From Solirubrobacterales bacterium (lineage in GTDB: Bacteria; Actinomycetota; Thermoleophilia; Solirubrobacterales; Solirubrobacteraceae): a stretch of 33,849 nt of DNA. Below are positions 15,455 through 23,127 of this stretch, one piece after another (the first letter of the stretch is position 1; every line of letters begins with the position of its first letter). The notes under the pieces are model-generated. The model had not been told where the DNA came from and made no database searches. It worked only from the letters and a program-made list of their open reading frames with translations. Where the stretch lies: contig JACDGG010000013.1 of assembly GCA_013815355.1 (NCBI GenBank), positions 1 to 33,849 of the forward strand, given 5' to 3'. Made by a program: the position numbers and the translations under genes.

Positions 15455-16857
15455 GACTCGTCATCCTGCTGACACCACGCAGGCGAGGAGCTCATGGGGG
15501 CCTGCCGCGCAAGGAACGCAGCGACGACGCGGGGATCGAACTGGCTGCCGGACACCCGGCATATCTCGGCGATCGCCTCCTCGACGGTCCAGGCATCCTT
15601 GTAGGGACGTTCGTGGGTGAGGGCGTCGAAGACGTCGGCGACCGCGACGATGCGCCCGACGAGCGGGATCGACTGGCCCGCCAAGCCCGCCGGATAGCCG
15701 CCACCGTCCCAGCGCTCGTGATGGCTTGCGGCGATGACGGCGGCCATCTGCAGCACGGGCGAGCTGCTGCCGCCGAGGAGACGCTCACCGGCGCGCGTGT
15801 GACTCTGCATGATCGCGCGCTCGTCATCGTTCAGCGGCCCAGGCTTGAGCAGTATCCCGTCGGGGATCGCGATCTTGCCGATGTCGTGCAGTGGAGCCGC
15901 CTCGCCCAGCACGATGATCCGCTTGTGGTCGAGCTCGAGGCCGAAGGCGATATCGACCGCGCATTTGCCCACGCGTTCGGTATGCCGGAAGGTTGCATCG
16001 TCGCGGTACTCACCGGCGCGCGCGAGCCGCTGCAGCGTCTCGGTGCGGGCCTCTTCGAGCTCGCGCGTCCGCTCGCTGACCTGCTCGTTGAGCATCCTGG
16101 CGTTGGACTCGAGCAGCGTCTCGGCGTGAACCTGGGCTGTGATGTCTCGTGCCACGGCGTGGACCAGGCCGGATCGGGAGCGGGCTGCGCTCCACTCCAG
16201 CCAGCAATAGCCACCGTCGGCGCGCCTGTAGCGATTGCGGAATCGGACCGTGTTGTGGGAGTCGGTGATCGCCGCGGCCTCCGCGAGCGTTCGGTCGCGG
16301 TCCTCAGGGTGCACGAACTCGATGTATGGCATCGAGCGCAGCGTCTCGGAGGAGTATCCGAGCAGTTCCTCCCACGCCGGGTTCAGGCGCGTGAAGTGAC
16401 CGGTGTCATCCGCCGTCGCCAGGAGATCGAGGGATGTATCGAAGTAGCGTATGAGCTGGTCTTCGAGCCTGCGGCGCTTGTCGACGAAGGAGCCCAGCAG
16501 CAGGCCGAGCAGGACGAACGCAACGGCGCGGCCCAGGTAGCCGGTGAGCGTCACCAAGGTATCCGCATGCCCGAGCTCCCAGAGTCCGGTCACGATGAAT
16601 GCCAGCGCCGCTCCGATCATGCCTCCGCGACGTCCGAAGCGCAGCGCGAGCAGCGCGACCGGGAGCAGTTCGTCGGCATCAACCGTGTTTGAGACGTTGC
16701 GACGCAACGTGTAAGAGCCGATGAGGAGCGCCAGCGCGATCGCCAGCGTGAACAGATCCAGCACCCTCGGGCTCAGGCGAGGGTGGCTCACGATGGAGCG
16801 GAGGCGTTGGAGGGGCACTTGCTCAGATCGGTCAGCCAACCCTCCCAGTCCACCCAT
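15382..16857 (-). CDS. Membrane PAS/HD-GYP-domain protein, putative c-di-GMP phosphodiesterase
   Basis: A 491-residue sensor protein. About four TM helices (roughly 35-125) are followed by a PAS domain (LDLLATADDTGHFTRLNPAW to ITAQVHAE, about 135-250), a short coiled coil (NEQVSERTRELEEARTETL) and an HD-GYP domain with LHDIGKIAIPD and HHERWDGGGYP. HD-GYP enzymes hydrolyse c-di-GMP to GMP or pGpG using a Fe/Mn centre; both motifs are intact. ATG 16857 is chosen because TACAGT ends seven bases upstream; the TTG at 16896 has no support. After the normal domain end the frame runs on for some 35 low-complexity residues into the tail of the convergent ABC exporter, overlapping by 73 bases. Confidence 0.9.
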   Translation of the reverse strand: MGGLGGLADRSEQVPLQRLRSIVSHPRLSPRVLDLFTLAIALALLIGSYTLRRNVSNTVDADELLPVALLALRFGRRGGMIGAALAFIVTGLWELGHADTLVTLTGYLGRAVAFVLLGLLLGSFVDKRRRLEDQLIRYFDTSLDLLATADDTGHFTRLNPAWEELLGYSSETLRSMPYIEFVHPEDRDRTLAEAAAITDSHNTVRFRNRYRRADGGYCWLEWSAARSRSGLVHAVARDITAQVHAETLLESNARMLNEQVSERTRELEEARTETLQRLARAGEYRDDATFRHTERVGKCAVDIAFGLELDHKRIIVLGEAAPLHDIGKIAIPDGILLKPGPLNDDERAIMQSHTRAGERLLGGSSSPVLQMAAVIAASHHERWDGGGYPAGLAGQSIPLVGRIVAVADVFDALTHERPYKDAWTVEEAIAEICRVSGSQFDPRVVAAFLARQAPMSSSPAWCQQDDESQASAAGAPASASSASRAPLSSIA

Positions 16858-16998
16858 GCCATCCACTGTAGACCAATGTGTGACTATTAGAAACAATTAG
16901 CATATGCGCACTCAGTAGTTTTCCGAGGCCTGCCGGTCGGCGGCCTCGAGGGCCCCGGCCACCGCGGGCGCAACCGAGCGTGCCTCTCTGGACAGTTT

Positions 16999-17757
16999 CT
17001 ACGCCGCGCGCGCGTCGATGTTCAGGCGCACGTAGTCGACGACCACCGGCTCGCCGAGCGCCGCGAGCACGTCGTCCATGTAGGGCTCGCGCAGCTCCTC
17101 GGGAAGCTGCTGCACGTGCGGGCCGAGCACGATCGTCGCGAGGAACTCATGTGGCTCCTCCGGGCGGCGTGGCGCCGGCTGCAGCCAACAATCCGCCTGC
17201 GCGAAACCGGCCGCCAGCAGCCGCTCGCGGGTGAGCTCGGCGCTCGCATAGTTCCATGGCGGGGTCCAGTCGCGGAAGTGCGCCGCGTATGGCGGCCGCG
17301 CGCGCACCTGATTCGCGGTGGCGCGCAGGATCGAGATGTTGCCCTCTCCCCCGCACTGTGCCACGAGGCGCCCGCCCGGAGCGAGTACGGAGCGCAGCTT
17401 GTGAAACAGGCGATCATGGTCGGCGATCCAGTGGAAGGTCGCGGTGGAGAGGATCGCGTCGAGTGGCCGCTCGAGCTGGAGGTCGAGCTCCAGCAGGTCC
17501 ATCTGGCGAATGTCGGCCTCCGCGCCGAGCCGCCGGCGCGCGGCCGCCACCATCGAGCGCGACTCGTCGACCGCGACTACGTGCCCGCGCGCCAGGCGCT
17601 CGATCAGCTCCTGGGTGATGCGCCCCGAGCCGCAGCCGGCGTCGAGCAGTAGCTCATCGCCCCGAAGCTCGAGGCGCTCGAGCACCTCGAGCCCGAGCGC
17701 CTCCATCACGCCCGAGACCCGGTCATAGTCCGCTCCGTCCCAATCGCGCGCTGCCAT
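16999..17757 (-). CDS. SAM-dependent methyltransferase, trans-aconitate methyltransferase-like
   Basis: A 252-residue class I methyltransferase. Motif I is LLLDAGCGSGRI, the acidic residue closing strand 2 is in VVAVDESRSM, motif II is MDLLELDL, and STATFHWIADHDRLFHKL is the active-site segment characteristic of trans-aconitate 2-methyltransferase and its relatives. Members methylate small carboxylic acids, but many of this broad group have other substrates, so tam is not assigned. TAACGT lies eight bases before ATG 17757. The next gene on the same strand (alpha/beta hydrolase) ends 11 bp upstream, so the gene may also be read through from there. Confidence 0.82.
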   Translation of the reverse strand: MAARDWDGADYDRVSGVMEALGLEVLERLELRGDELLLDAGCGSGRITQELIERLARGHVVAVDESRSMVAAARRRLGAEADIRQMDLLELDLQLERPLDAILSTATFHWIADHDRLFHKLRSVLAPGGRLVAQCGGEGNISILRATANQVRARPPYAAHFRDWTPPWNYASAELTRERLLAAGFAQADCWLQPAPRRPEEPHEFLATIVLGPHVQQLPEELREPYMDDVLAALGEPVVVDYVRLNIDARAA

Positions 17758-17768
17758 CGCGGCCTACG

Positions 17769-18635
17769 TTACGCCGCCTCCGCGCGGGCGAGCAGCTCGA
17801 GCAGGATCTTCGAGAGCTGACCGCCCTGCCATGCGATCGGCGAGCGCGCCGGCGGGCCCACCTCCTCGACCACGAGGCGCGCCGTGGGGATCGCTCGCGC
17901 GTAGCGTTCGCCCACCGCCAGCGGATGCCCCGGGTCGGCCTCATCGCGGCTGGCGATCACAACGCTCGGCACGTCGATCGCCGCCAGCTGGGACATCTCC
18001 TCAAACGGACGCGAGCGCGGCACCACTTCGAGCGCGTCGGCGAGCGCGCCGGGATGCTCCTGCGCGGCGATCCGCTGACGCAGGACGGTCTCGACCGTGG
18101 CCCGCCAGGCGTCTGGCAGCGAGCCGAGATCGTAGGCGGCCACGAAGCCATCCACGCCGCCCTCGCGCAGGCCGGCGGCGAGCGCATCCCAGCGCTCGAG
18201 CTCTCCGGGCGTGCTCTCGCGGTCGGGCTCGAAGGCCGGTGTGATCAGCGCCAGCGCGGCGACGCGCTCGGGGTGGGCGAGCGCGAAGCGCAGCGCCGTG
18301 TGCGCGCCCATCGAGGCGCCGGCCAGCAGCGCGCGCTGCACGCCGGTCGCGTCGAGCACGGCCGCGAGGTCATCCTCGAGGTGCTCATAGCGATACGCAC
18401 GCTGCGGTGCCGGCGAGGAGCGTCCGTGAGCGCGTGCGTCGTAGGCGATCACGCGCGCTCCGGAGCGCTCCAGCGTGCGCGAGCCCATCACCACATAGCG
18501 CCGCGTGGCGCTCAGACCGTGCAGCAGCACGACGGGTGGTCCCTCGCCGCGCTGCTCGCCGGAAAGCAGCACCTCGCCGCTGGGAACGCTCAGCGGCTGA
18601 GGTTGCTCCGGTGTGGCCGCGCGCTCGGCGCTCAA
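17769..18635 (-). CDS. Alpha/beta-hydrolase fold protein, catalytic His not evident
   Basis: A 288-residue protein with the hydrolase fold: oxyanion region VVLLHGLSATRRYV, nucleophile elbow GASMGA, and the acid in VIASRDEADPGHPL. At the place where the catalytic His normally follows the last strand, the sequence is VGPPARSPIAWQGGQLSKIL, with no His. This 'SP.AWQG.QLS' ending recurs in actinobacterial relatives, so it may define a subfamily with altered chemistry or a non-hydrolytic role rather than a broken gene. The start is a TTG, five bases from the stop of the upstream hydrolase; the pair is probably cotranscribed. Start position is uncertain. Confidence 0.8.
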   Translation of the reverse strand: MSAERAATPEQPQPLSVPSGEVLLSGEQRGEGPPVVLLHGLSATRRYVVMGSRTLERSGARVIAYDARAHGRSSPAPQRAYRYEHLEDDLAAVLDATGVQRALLAGASMGAHTALRFALAHPERVAALALITPAFEPDRESTPGELERWDALAAGLREGGVDGFVAAYDLGSLPDAWRATVETVLRQRIAAQEHPGALADALEVVPRSRPFEEMSQLAAIDVPSVVIASRDEADPGHPLAVGERYARAIPTARLVVEEVGPPARSPIAWQGGQLSKILLELLARAEAA

Positions 18636-18639
18636 CGGC

Positions 18640-19443
18640 TCAGGCGGGAACGGCGGCGAGCCGGCGGATCAGCTCGGCCGACTCGGCAGGACGCTCCCAG
18701 AAGAACAGATGCCCGACACCGTCGAGGATCTCAAGGCGCGCGTTCGGGATGCGCTCAGCGATCATGCGGCCGTTCGCGACGGGAAGCATCTGATCCTCGG
18801 TGCCGTGGATGACGAGCGTCGGCATATCGAGCTGGCCGAGCCTCGAGCTCGTGTCATGCGCGAGAATCGCCTGCGCCTGGGCCATGATCACCGGCACCGC
18901 AACGGCGCGGCGCTCGGCGATGCCCAGAAAGGTGGCGTAGGCATCCGCATCTGCGGCCTTCGCCGCGGAGACGTTCATCTCCCACCCCGTGCGGATCGCG
19001 CGCTCGCGGTCGCCTGAGCTCATCGCCTCGAACAGCCGCTGGATCACCTCGGGCGCCGCCTGGGCGCTGCCCTCCCCGCCACAGTAGGTGCAGCCGAGCG
19101 TGAGCGTGCGCACCAGCTCGGGATGAGACAGCGCGAGCTCCTGAGCGACCATGCCGCCCATCGAGATGCCGAGCACGTTGACGGACTCTAGCTCGAGCGC
19201 GCTCAGCAGTCCGGCCGCGTCCTCGGCGAGCGCTCGAATCGATAGCTGGCCTTCCAGCGCGCTGCTCGCACCCACGCCGCGATGGTCGTAGGCGATCACC
19301 TCGAAGTCGCTGCGCAGCGCCTCCAGAAACGGCTCGCCCCAGTGCAGCGCCGTGCCGCTCATGCCCATGATCGCAAGCAGCGGCGGGCCCGAGCCGCTGC
19401 GTTCGCAGTCGAGCTCGACCTCCCCCACGCGCACGATTGCCAT
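18640..19443 (-). CDS. Alpha/beta-hydrolase with complete triad
   Basis: A 267-residue hydrolase of the esterase/haloperoxidase-like group. Nucleophile elbow GISMGG, acid in LVIHGTEDQMLP, and His in GVGHLFFWERP form a full Ser-Asp-His triad; YDHRGVGAS is the usual loop before the first helix. It should act on a small ester, lactone or C-C bond substrate, not identifiable from sequence. TAGCAT lies six bases before ATG 19443, so it should head a leaderless message that continues into the second hydrolase four bases downstream. Confidence 0.88.
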   Translation of the reverse strand: MAIVRVGEVELDCERSGSGPPLLAIMGMSGTALHWGEPFLEALRSDFEVIAYDHRGVGASSALEGQLSIRALAEDAAGLLSALELESVNVLGISMGGMVAQELALSHPELVRTLTLGCTYCGGEGSAQAAPEVIQRLFEAMSSGDRERAIRTGWEMNVSAAKAADADAYATFLGIAERRAVAVPVIMAQAQAILAHDTSSRLGQLDMPTLVIHGTEDQMLPVANGRMIAERIPNARLEILDGVGHLFFWERPAESAELIRRLAAVPA

Positions 19444-19533
19444 GCCCGGATGCTAGCCGCTGCGCTCGCGCGCGGGAGCCGGTGTGCGCGATCGTCGCTT
19501 CGCGCGTTCAGCGCGGGGATCTCAAACCCTCAA

Positions 19534-20631
19534 CTAGACGGGCAGGGCCAGCTGCTCCTCCGACGCCTGCGCGCTGCCCTCCCCGCCCGGGTCATCCTCC
19601 GCGGCAGTGAGCCCCGCGACGCGCACGCCGAGCAGCCGTACGGGCCGCGAAGGCGCGTACTCCTCGAGCAGCCGCAGGGCATGCGCGGTGATCAGCTGAG
19701 CGTTGCATGTCGCGTCTGGGACGCTGTGCGCGCGGGTGACGGTGGTGAAGTCGTCGAGGCGGATCTTGATCGCGATCGTGCGCCCGCTGCGCCCGTTGGC
19801 GGTGAGACTCGCACTCAGCTCCGCGGCCATTCTGGAGAGTGCCGCGCGCAGCTCGGCGGGATCGACGACGTCGCGGTCGAAGGTCCGCTCGCGCGACTCC
19901 GAGGCGACCTTGCGCGCCGCGCCCACCACGCCGTCGTGTTCGAAGCTCGCGCGCCTGCGCAGCTCGCGCCCGAGGTTGGGGCCGAAGCGCTCGACGAGCA
20001 GCTGCTCGGGCGCGGCCGCGACGGCGGCGAGCGTGCGCAGACCCATCTCCGCCAGGCGGGCCTCGGTCTTCGGGCCGATCCCCGGCACGAGCCCCGGCGA
20101 AGCCTCGGCGAAGCGGACGCACGCCTGCTCGCGCGTCAACGCCAGGAAGCCCGCCGGCTTCTCCGCGTCGGAGGCGACCTTCGCGACTAGCTTGTTGGGG
20201 CCGATGCCCACCGAGCATGTGAGCTCCGTGGCGGCCCGGATCTCGACGATCAGGCGGCGCATCGCAGCGCGCGGCGAGAACAGGCCCTCGAGATCGAGAT
20301 AGGCCTCGTCGAGCCCGACGACCTCGACCCGCTCGACGTGCGCGCGCACGATCTCCATCACCTGCGCGGAGGCGGCGCGGTATGTGGGGAAGTCCGGCGG
20401 CAGGAACACCGCCTGCGGGCACAGCCGCCGGGCGCGCGAGGCGGGCATCGCCGAGCCGACGCCGAAGCGCCGCGCCTCATAGCTCGCCGTCGTGACGACT
20501 GCCCGCGGGCCGCTGCCGGAGACGACCACGGGCAGCCCTCGCAGCTCGGGGTGGCGGCGCAGCTCGATCGATACGTAGAAGGCGTCGGCGTCGAGATGAG
20601 CCACGCGCGATGGGGACTCTGCGGCGTGCAC
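19534..20631 (-). CDS. dinB: DNA polymerase IV (Y-family translesion polymerase)
   Basis: A 365-residue Y-family polymerase. Catalytic acids are D14 in AHLDADAFYVSIE and D108-E109 in GLDEAYLD; SVGIGPNKLVAKVAS and the HhH segment VPGIGPKTEARL follow, then the little-finger domain. The protein ends with QLALPV, a short clamp-binding peptide of the QL.L type that tethers Pol IV to the beta sliding clamp. It copies past damaged bases with low fidelity. GTG 20631 is used; TAGATT lies nine bases upstream. I saw no CGAAC-N4-GTTCG LexA box before it, unlike the SRAP region, so its SOS control is not supported here. Confidence 0.93.
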   Translation of the reverse strand: MHAAESPSRVAHLDADAFYVSIELRRHPELRGLPVVVSGSGPRAVVTTASYEARRFGVGSAMPASRARRLCPQAVFLPPDFPTYRAASAQVMEIVRAHVERVEVVGLDEAYLDLEGLFSPRAAMRRLIVEIRAATELTCSVGIGPNKLVAKVASDAEKPAGFLALTREQACVRFAEASPGLVPGIGPKTEARLAEMGLRTLAAVAAAPEQLLVERFGPNLGRELRRRASFEHDGVVGAARKVASESRERTFDRDVVDPAELRAALSRMAAELSASLTANGRSGRTIAIKIRLDDFTTVTRAHSVPDATCNAQLITAHALRLLEEYAPSRPVRLLGVRVAGLTAAEDDPGGEGSAQASEEQLALPV

Positions 20632-20689
20632 GACAAATCGAATCTAGCGCGCGAAACGGCGTGCGCGGCGCGAGCTGCGATTGCCCTGG

Positions 20690-20757
20690 TTGTCGGAGAC
20701 AATCTGTGAGATCATTCGACATGCAGCGCCTGGAGTGACGGCCAAATGGGGGCCGTC
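20690..20757 (+). promoter_or_regulatory. Inverted repeats upstream of the secreted repeat protein
   Basis: Two inverted repeats lie in the 172-bp divergent gap: TTGTC-GGA-GACAA (20690-20702) and GACGGCC-N7-GGCCGTC (20737-20743 with 20751-20757). The first could be an operator; the second could be an operator or a leader hairpin ahead of ATG 20804. No clear -35/-10 pair was found. I do not recognise the binding protein. Confidence 0.35.
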
Positions 20758-20803
20758 GGACAGCTCAAACGTACGAGCGCTCAAGGATGGGAGAGACGAA
20801 GCA

Positions 20804-22303
20804 ATGCCGATAAGCGATGACGGAGGGACGCGGGCTACACGCTCCGCGCGTTCTCGCGCGGCACGGCGCAGGCGCGCCACCCGACGCCGGGGCCTGATCG
20901 TCACGCTGGCAGTGCTGCTCCCGTGCGCGCTCACGCTGAGCGCAACGGTACAGGCCAGCGCCTCGAGCGAAGTCTCGCTGAGCGAGCGCGAAGCGATCGC
21001 CACGACCAAGAAAACCGAACGCGAACAGCACGCCGCCGAAAAGCGTGCCGCACGCGAAGCCGAAAAGGCCACGCGCAAAGCTCACCGCGAAGCAACCGCG
21101 CGGGAAGCCAAAGAACACTTCGAAGAAAAACACCCCTTCGGCGTTGCCACCTTCTCCTGCACCCAGGTCACCTGGACCTACAGGAACTTCCCCGACCTGC
21201 CGGGCAACACGATCACTCAGCAGGTCACGATCGACCACGATCACAGCACGCGCCTGCACTCGATCTTCAGCTTCGACGGCCCGGGCGCGACGACCACCAC
21301 GACGCTCGACGGTCACGCCGGTCGCTACCAGATCGATGCCTGGGCGCAATGGAGCACCAACGGCGTCAAGGGGCACTTCGACATCCGCGGCAAGGTGACC
21401 TGCCCGCCCGCTCCGTCGATCGCGATCGAAAAGCTGCAGCGCATCGGCGCCGGCGCCGGCTACGTCTCAACGCCGTTGAAAGGCGAAGTCGGGCAGACGG
21501 TGGAATACGAGATCGTCGTCAAGAACACGGGCAACATCGACGTCACGTTGAGTGCGCTGAACGACGCTCGCTGCGACGCGGGCACGATCGCAGGCGGGCC
21601 CGCCGGCCCGCTCGCGCCCGGCGCCTCGGCGACCTTCACCTGCACCCATCTCCTGACCGCCGCGGATCAGACCGCCGGCACCTACGTGAACACGGCCAGC
21701 GACACGGCCACGCCCGTCGGGGAAGGCTCCCCGGTCAGCGGCGAAACGAACACGGTCCTCGTCGAAGTCAGCCCGCCCGCCACGAAACCGCCCGTCGAAG
21801 AACCGGCGAAACCGCCCGTCGAAGAACCGGCGAAACCGCCCGTCGAAGAACCGGCGAAACCGCCGGTCGAAGAAACCAAAACCCCGGCGAGCGGAGGCGT
21901 GCTCGGCTTCACCTCCACGCCGACGGGCTCCTCGGGCACGAGCAGCACGACCACGTCGAAATCCGGGGTGCTCGGCTTCAAAGCGACCTCCGTTCCCTCT
22001 CTCAGCACCCCCCGTGGTTGCGTGCGCGCGAGCTTCCGCGTGAGCATCCGGGCGAGCGGCGTGCGCAGCGTGAGCTTCTACATGGACGGACACAAGCTGA
22101 AGACGCTGAGCGCCAAGAACGCGCGCAAAGGCCGCCTGACGCTGCTGATCGATCCGACCGCGCTGGGCATCGGCGCACACCGGCTGATGGCCAAGATCAC
22201 GATGGCGCCCGCGGCGAGGACGGCCAAAGCCACCCACGCCACGCGCACGAGCACAGTCCTGCGCTGCCGCTCGGCTGTGCTGACGCCCCGCTTCACGGGC
22301 TAG
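20804..22303 (+). CDS. Secreted protein with CARDB/DUF11-like domain and Pro/Glu repeats
   Basis: A 499-residue exported protein. It has a very basic N terminus and one hydrophobic segment (about 30-53, LIVTLAVLLPCALTLSATVQ), which may be a signal peptide or anchor; a charged helical region (about 55-105, rich in Lys/Glu/Ala); a Thr-rich beta domain (about 108-200); a DUF11-like repeat domain (about 205-325: VGQTVEYEIVVKNTGNIDVT, LAPGASATFTCTH, TAGTYVNTASDTA); KPPVEEPA repeats (328-359); two GVLGF motifs in Ser/Thr/Gly linkers; and a C-terminal Ig-like domain (SFYMDGHKLKTL). The repeats are like wall-spanning linkers, but no LPXTG is seen. ATG 20804 follows GGGAGAG. GAA and AAA codons dominate, unlike the neighbours. 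Function unknown; an envelope role is inferred, since an L,D-transpeptidase gene begins 3 bases after its stop. Confidence 0.75.
   Translation: MPISDDGGTRATRSARSRAARRRRATRRRGLIVTLAVLLPCALTLSATVQASASSEVSLSEREAIATTKKTEREQHAAEKRAAREAEKATRKAHREATAREAKEHFEEKHPFGVATFSCTQVTWTYRNFPDLPGNTITQQVTIDHDHSTRLHSIFSFDGPGATTTTTLDGHAGRYQIDAWAQWSTNGVKGHFDIRGKVTCPPAPSIAIEKLQRIGAGAGYVSTPLKGEVGQTVEYEIVVKNTGNIDVTLSALNDARCDAGTIAGGPAGPLAPGASATFTCTHLLTAADQTAGTYVNTASDTATPVGEGSPVSGETNTVLVEVSPPATKPPVEEPAKPPVEEPAKPPVEEPAKPPVEETKTPASGGVLGFTSTPTGSSGTSSTTTSKSGVLGFKATSVPSLSTPRGCVRASFRVSIRASGVRSVSFYMDGHKLKTLSAKNARKGRLTLLIDPTALGIGAHRLMAKITMAPAARTAKATHATRTSTVLRCRSAVLTPRFTG
21785..21877 (+). repeat. 24-bp tandem repeat encoding KPPVEEPA
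   Basis: Three identical 24-bp units (21785-21808, 21809-21832, 21833-21856) and a diverged fourth (from 21857, reading KPPVEETK). The units are identical at the DNA level, including wobble bases, so copy number can change by slippage and would lengthen or shorten the linker in frame. Confidence 0.95.
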
Positions 22304-22305
22304 AG

Positions 22306-23070
22306 GTGCGCTCGCGCGGGCGCCTGTGGCTGCGCTCGTCGTGTCGGGCAATGCCCGGCGCGATCGCATGCGCCGCGCTGCTTGCGCTACCTGCGCCGGC
22401 TGGCGCTCACTCAACGCCGTCGGTTCTGTACAAACGTCTCTCCGATCTGCACACGCTCTCGCGCTGGGCCTACCCCACCTCGGAAATGCACGCACGCGCA
22501 GCCCCCTCCCCACGCGCACCTGTCGTCGGGCAGCTCCACTTCTTCACGATCGACGAACAGGCCGAGCTGTACGTGGTGCTCGCCTCGGCTCGCGCCTCGG
22601 CTCGCGCCTCGGGAGGCACATGGCTGCAGGTCGAGCTGCCGGGCCGTCCCAACGGCCAAAGGGGCTGGGTTCCGCGCGCCGCGCTTGGAGCGCTGAACAT
22701 CGTGAGGAGCTACCTGCACGTCGACCGCGCGCATCTCGTCGCGACGCTGTTCCGCGAAGGTCGCGCGATCTTCAGCGCGCCGGTGGGCGTCGGCAAGGCG
22801 AGCACGGTCACCCCGGCGGGGCACTTCTACGTGCTCGAGAAGCTGAGGACCCTGAACGCACCGATCTACGGGCCCTATGCACTCGGCACGAGCGCATATG
22901 CGCCGACGCTCAGCGAATGGCCCGGCGGCGGGGTCGTCGGCGTCCACGGGACCGATGAACCGGCGCTGATCCCCGGGCGCCCCTCGCACGGTTGCATCCG
23001 CATGCGCGACGCCGACGTGTCGCGCCTGTGGGCGATGATCGCTGTCGGCACACCAATCGAAATCACATGA
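22306..23070 (+). CDS. L,D-transpeptidase (YkuD domain) with SH3-like domain
   Basis: A 254-residue exported enzyme. The N terminus (VRSRGRLWLR, then AIACAALLALPAPAGA) is a signal peptide; an SH3-like domain follows (about 65-125), then the YkuD domain. The catalytic block is VHGTDEP to SHGCIRM, with H228 and nucleophile C230. It should make 3-3 cross-links in peptidoglycan or attach proteins to it. GTG 22306 is preferred over ATG 22351 because the latter would lose the basic n-region. It begins two bases after the secreted repeat protein and shares its preference for GAA codons, so the two form one operon. A 12-bp direct repeat (ASARASARAS) lies in the SH3-like part. Confidence 0.87.
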   Translation: MRSRGRLWLRSSCRAMPGAIACAALLALPAPAGAHSTPSVLYKRLSDLHTLSRWAYPTSEMHARAAPSPRAPVVGQLHFFTIDEQAELYVVLASARASARASGGTWLQVELPGRPNGQRGWVPRAALGALNIVRSYLHVDRAHLVATLFREGRAIFSAPVGVGKASTVTPAGHFYVLEKLRTLNAPIYGPYALGTSAYAPTLSEWPGGGVVGVHGTDEPALIPGRPSHGCIRMRDADVSRLWAMIAVGTPIEIT

Positions 23071-23127
23071 CATATCGACACCGCGACTCGCGCCTGCCCG
23101 CGCCTCGATAGGCTTGACAGCACAGCG

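Noticed and set aside
21785-21877. 24-bp repeats as a possible CRISPR or regulatory array
   Set aside because: Units abut with no spacers and are in frame with KPPVEEPA in a secreted protein.
20923-23070. 715-residue plus-strand frame ending in the L,D-transpeptidase
   Set aside because: The first 460 residues are an Arg-rich out-of-frame reading of the secreted repeat protein; the real gene starts at GTG 22306 with a signal peptide.
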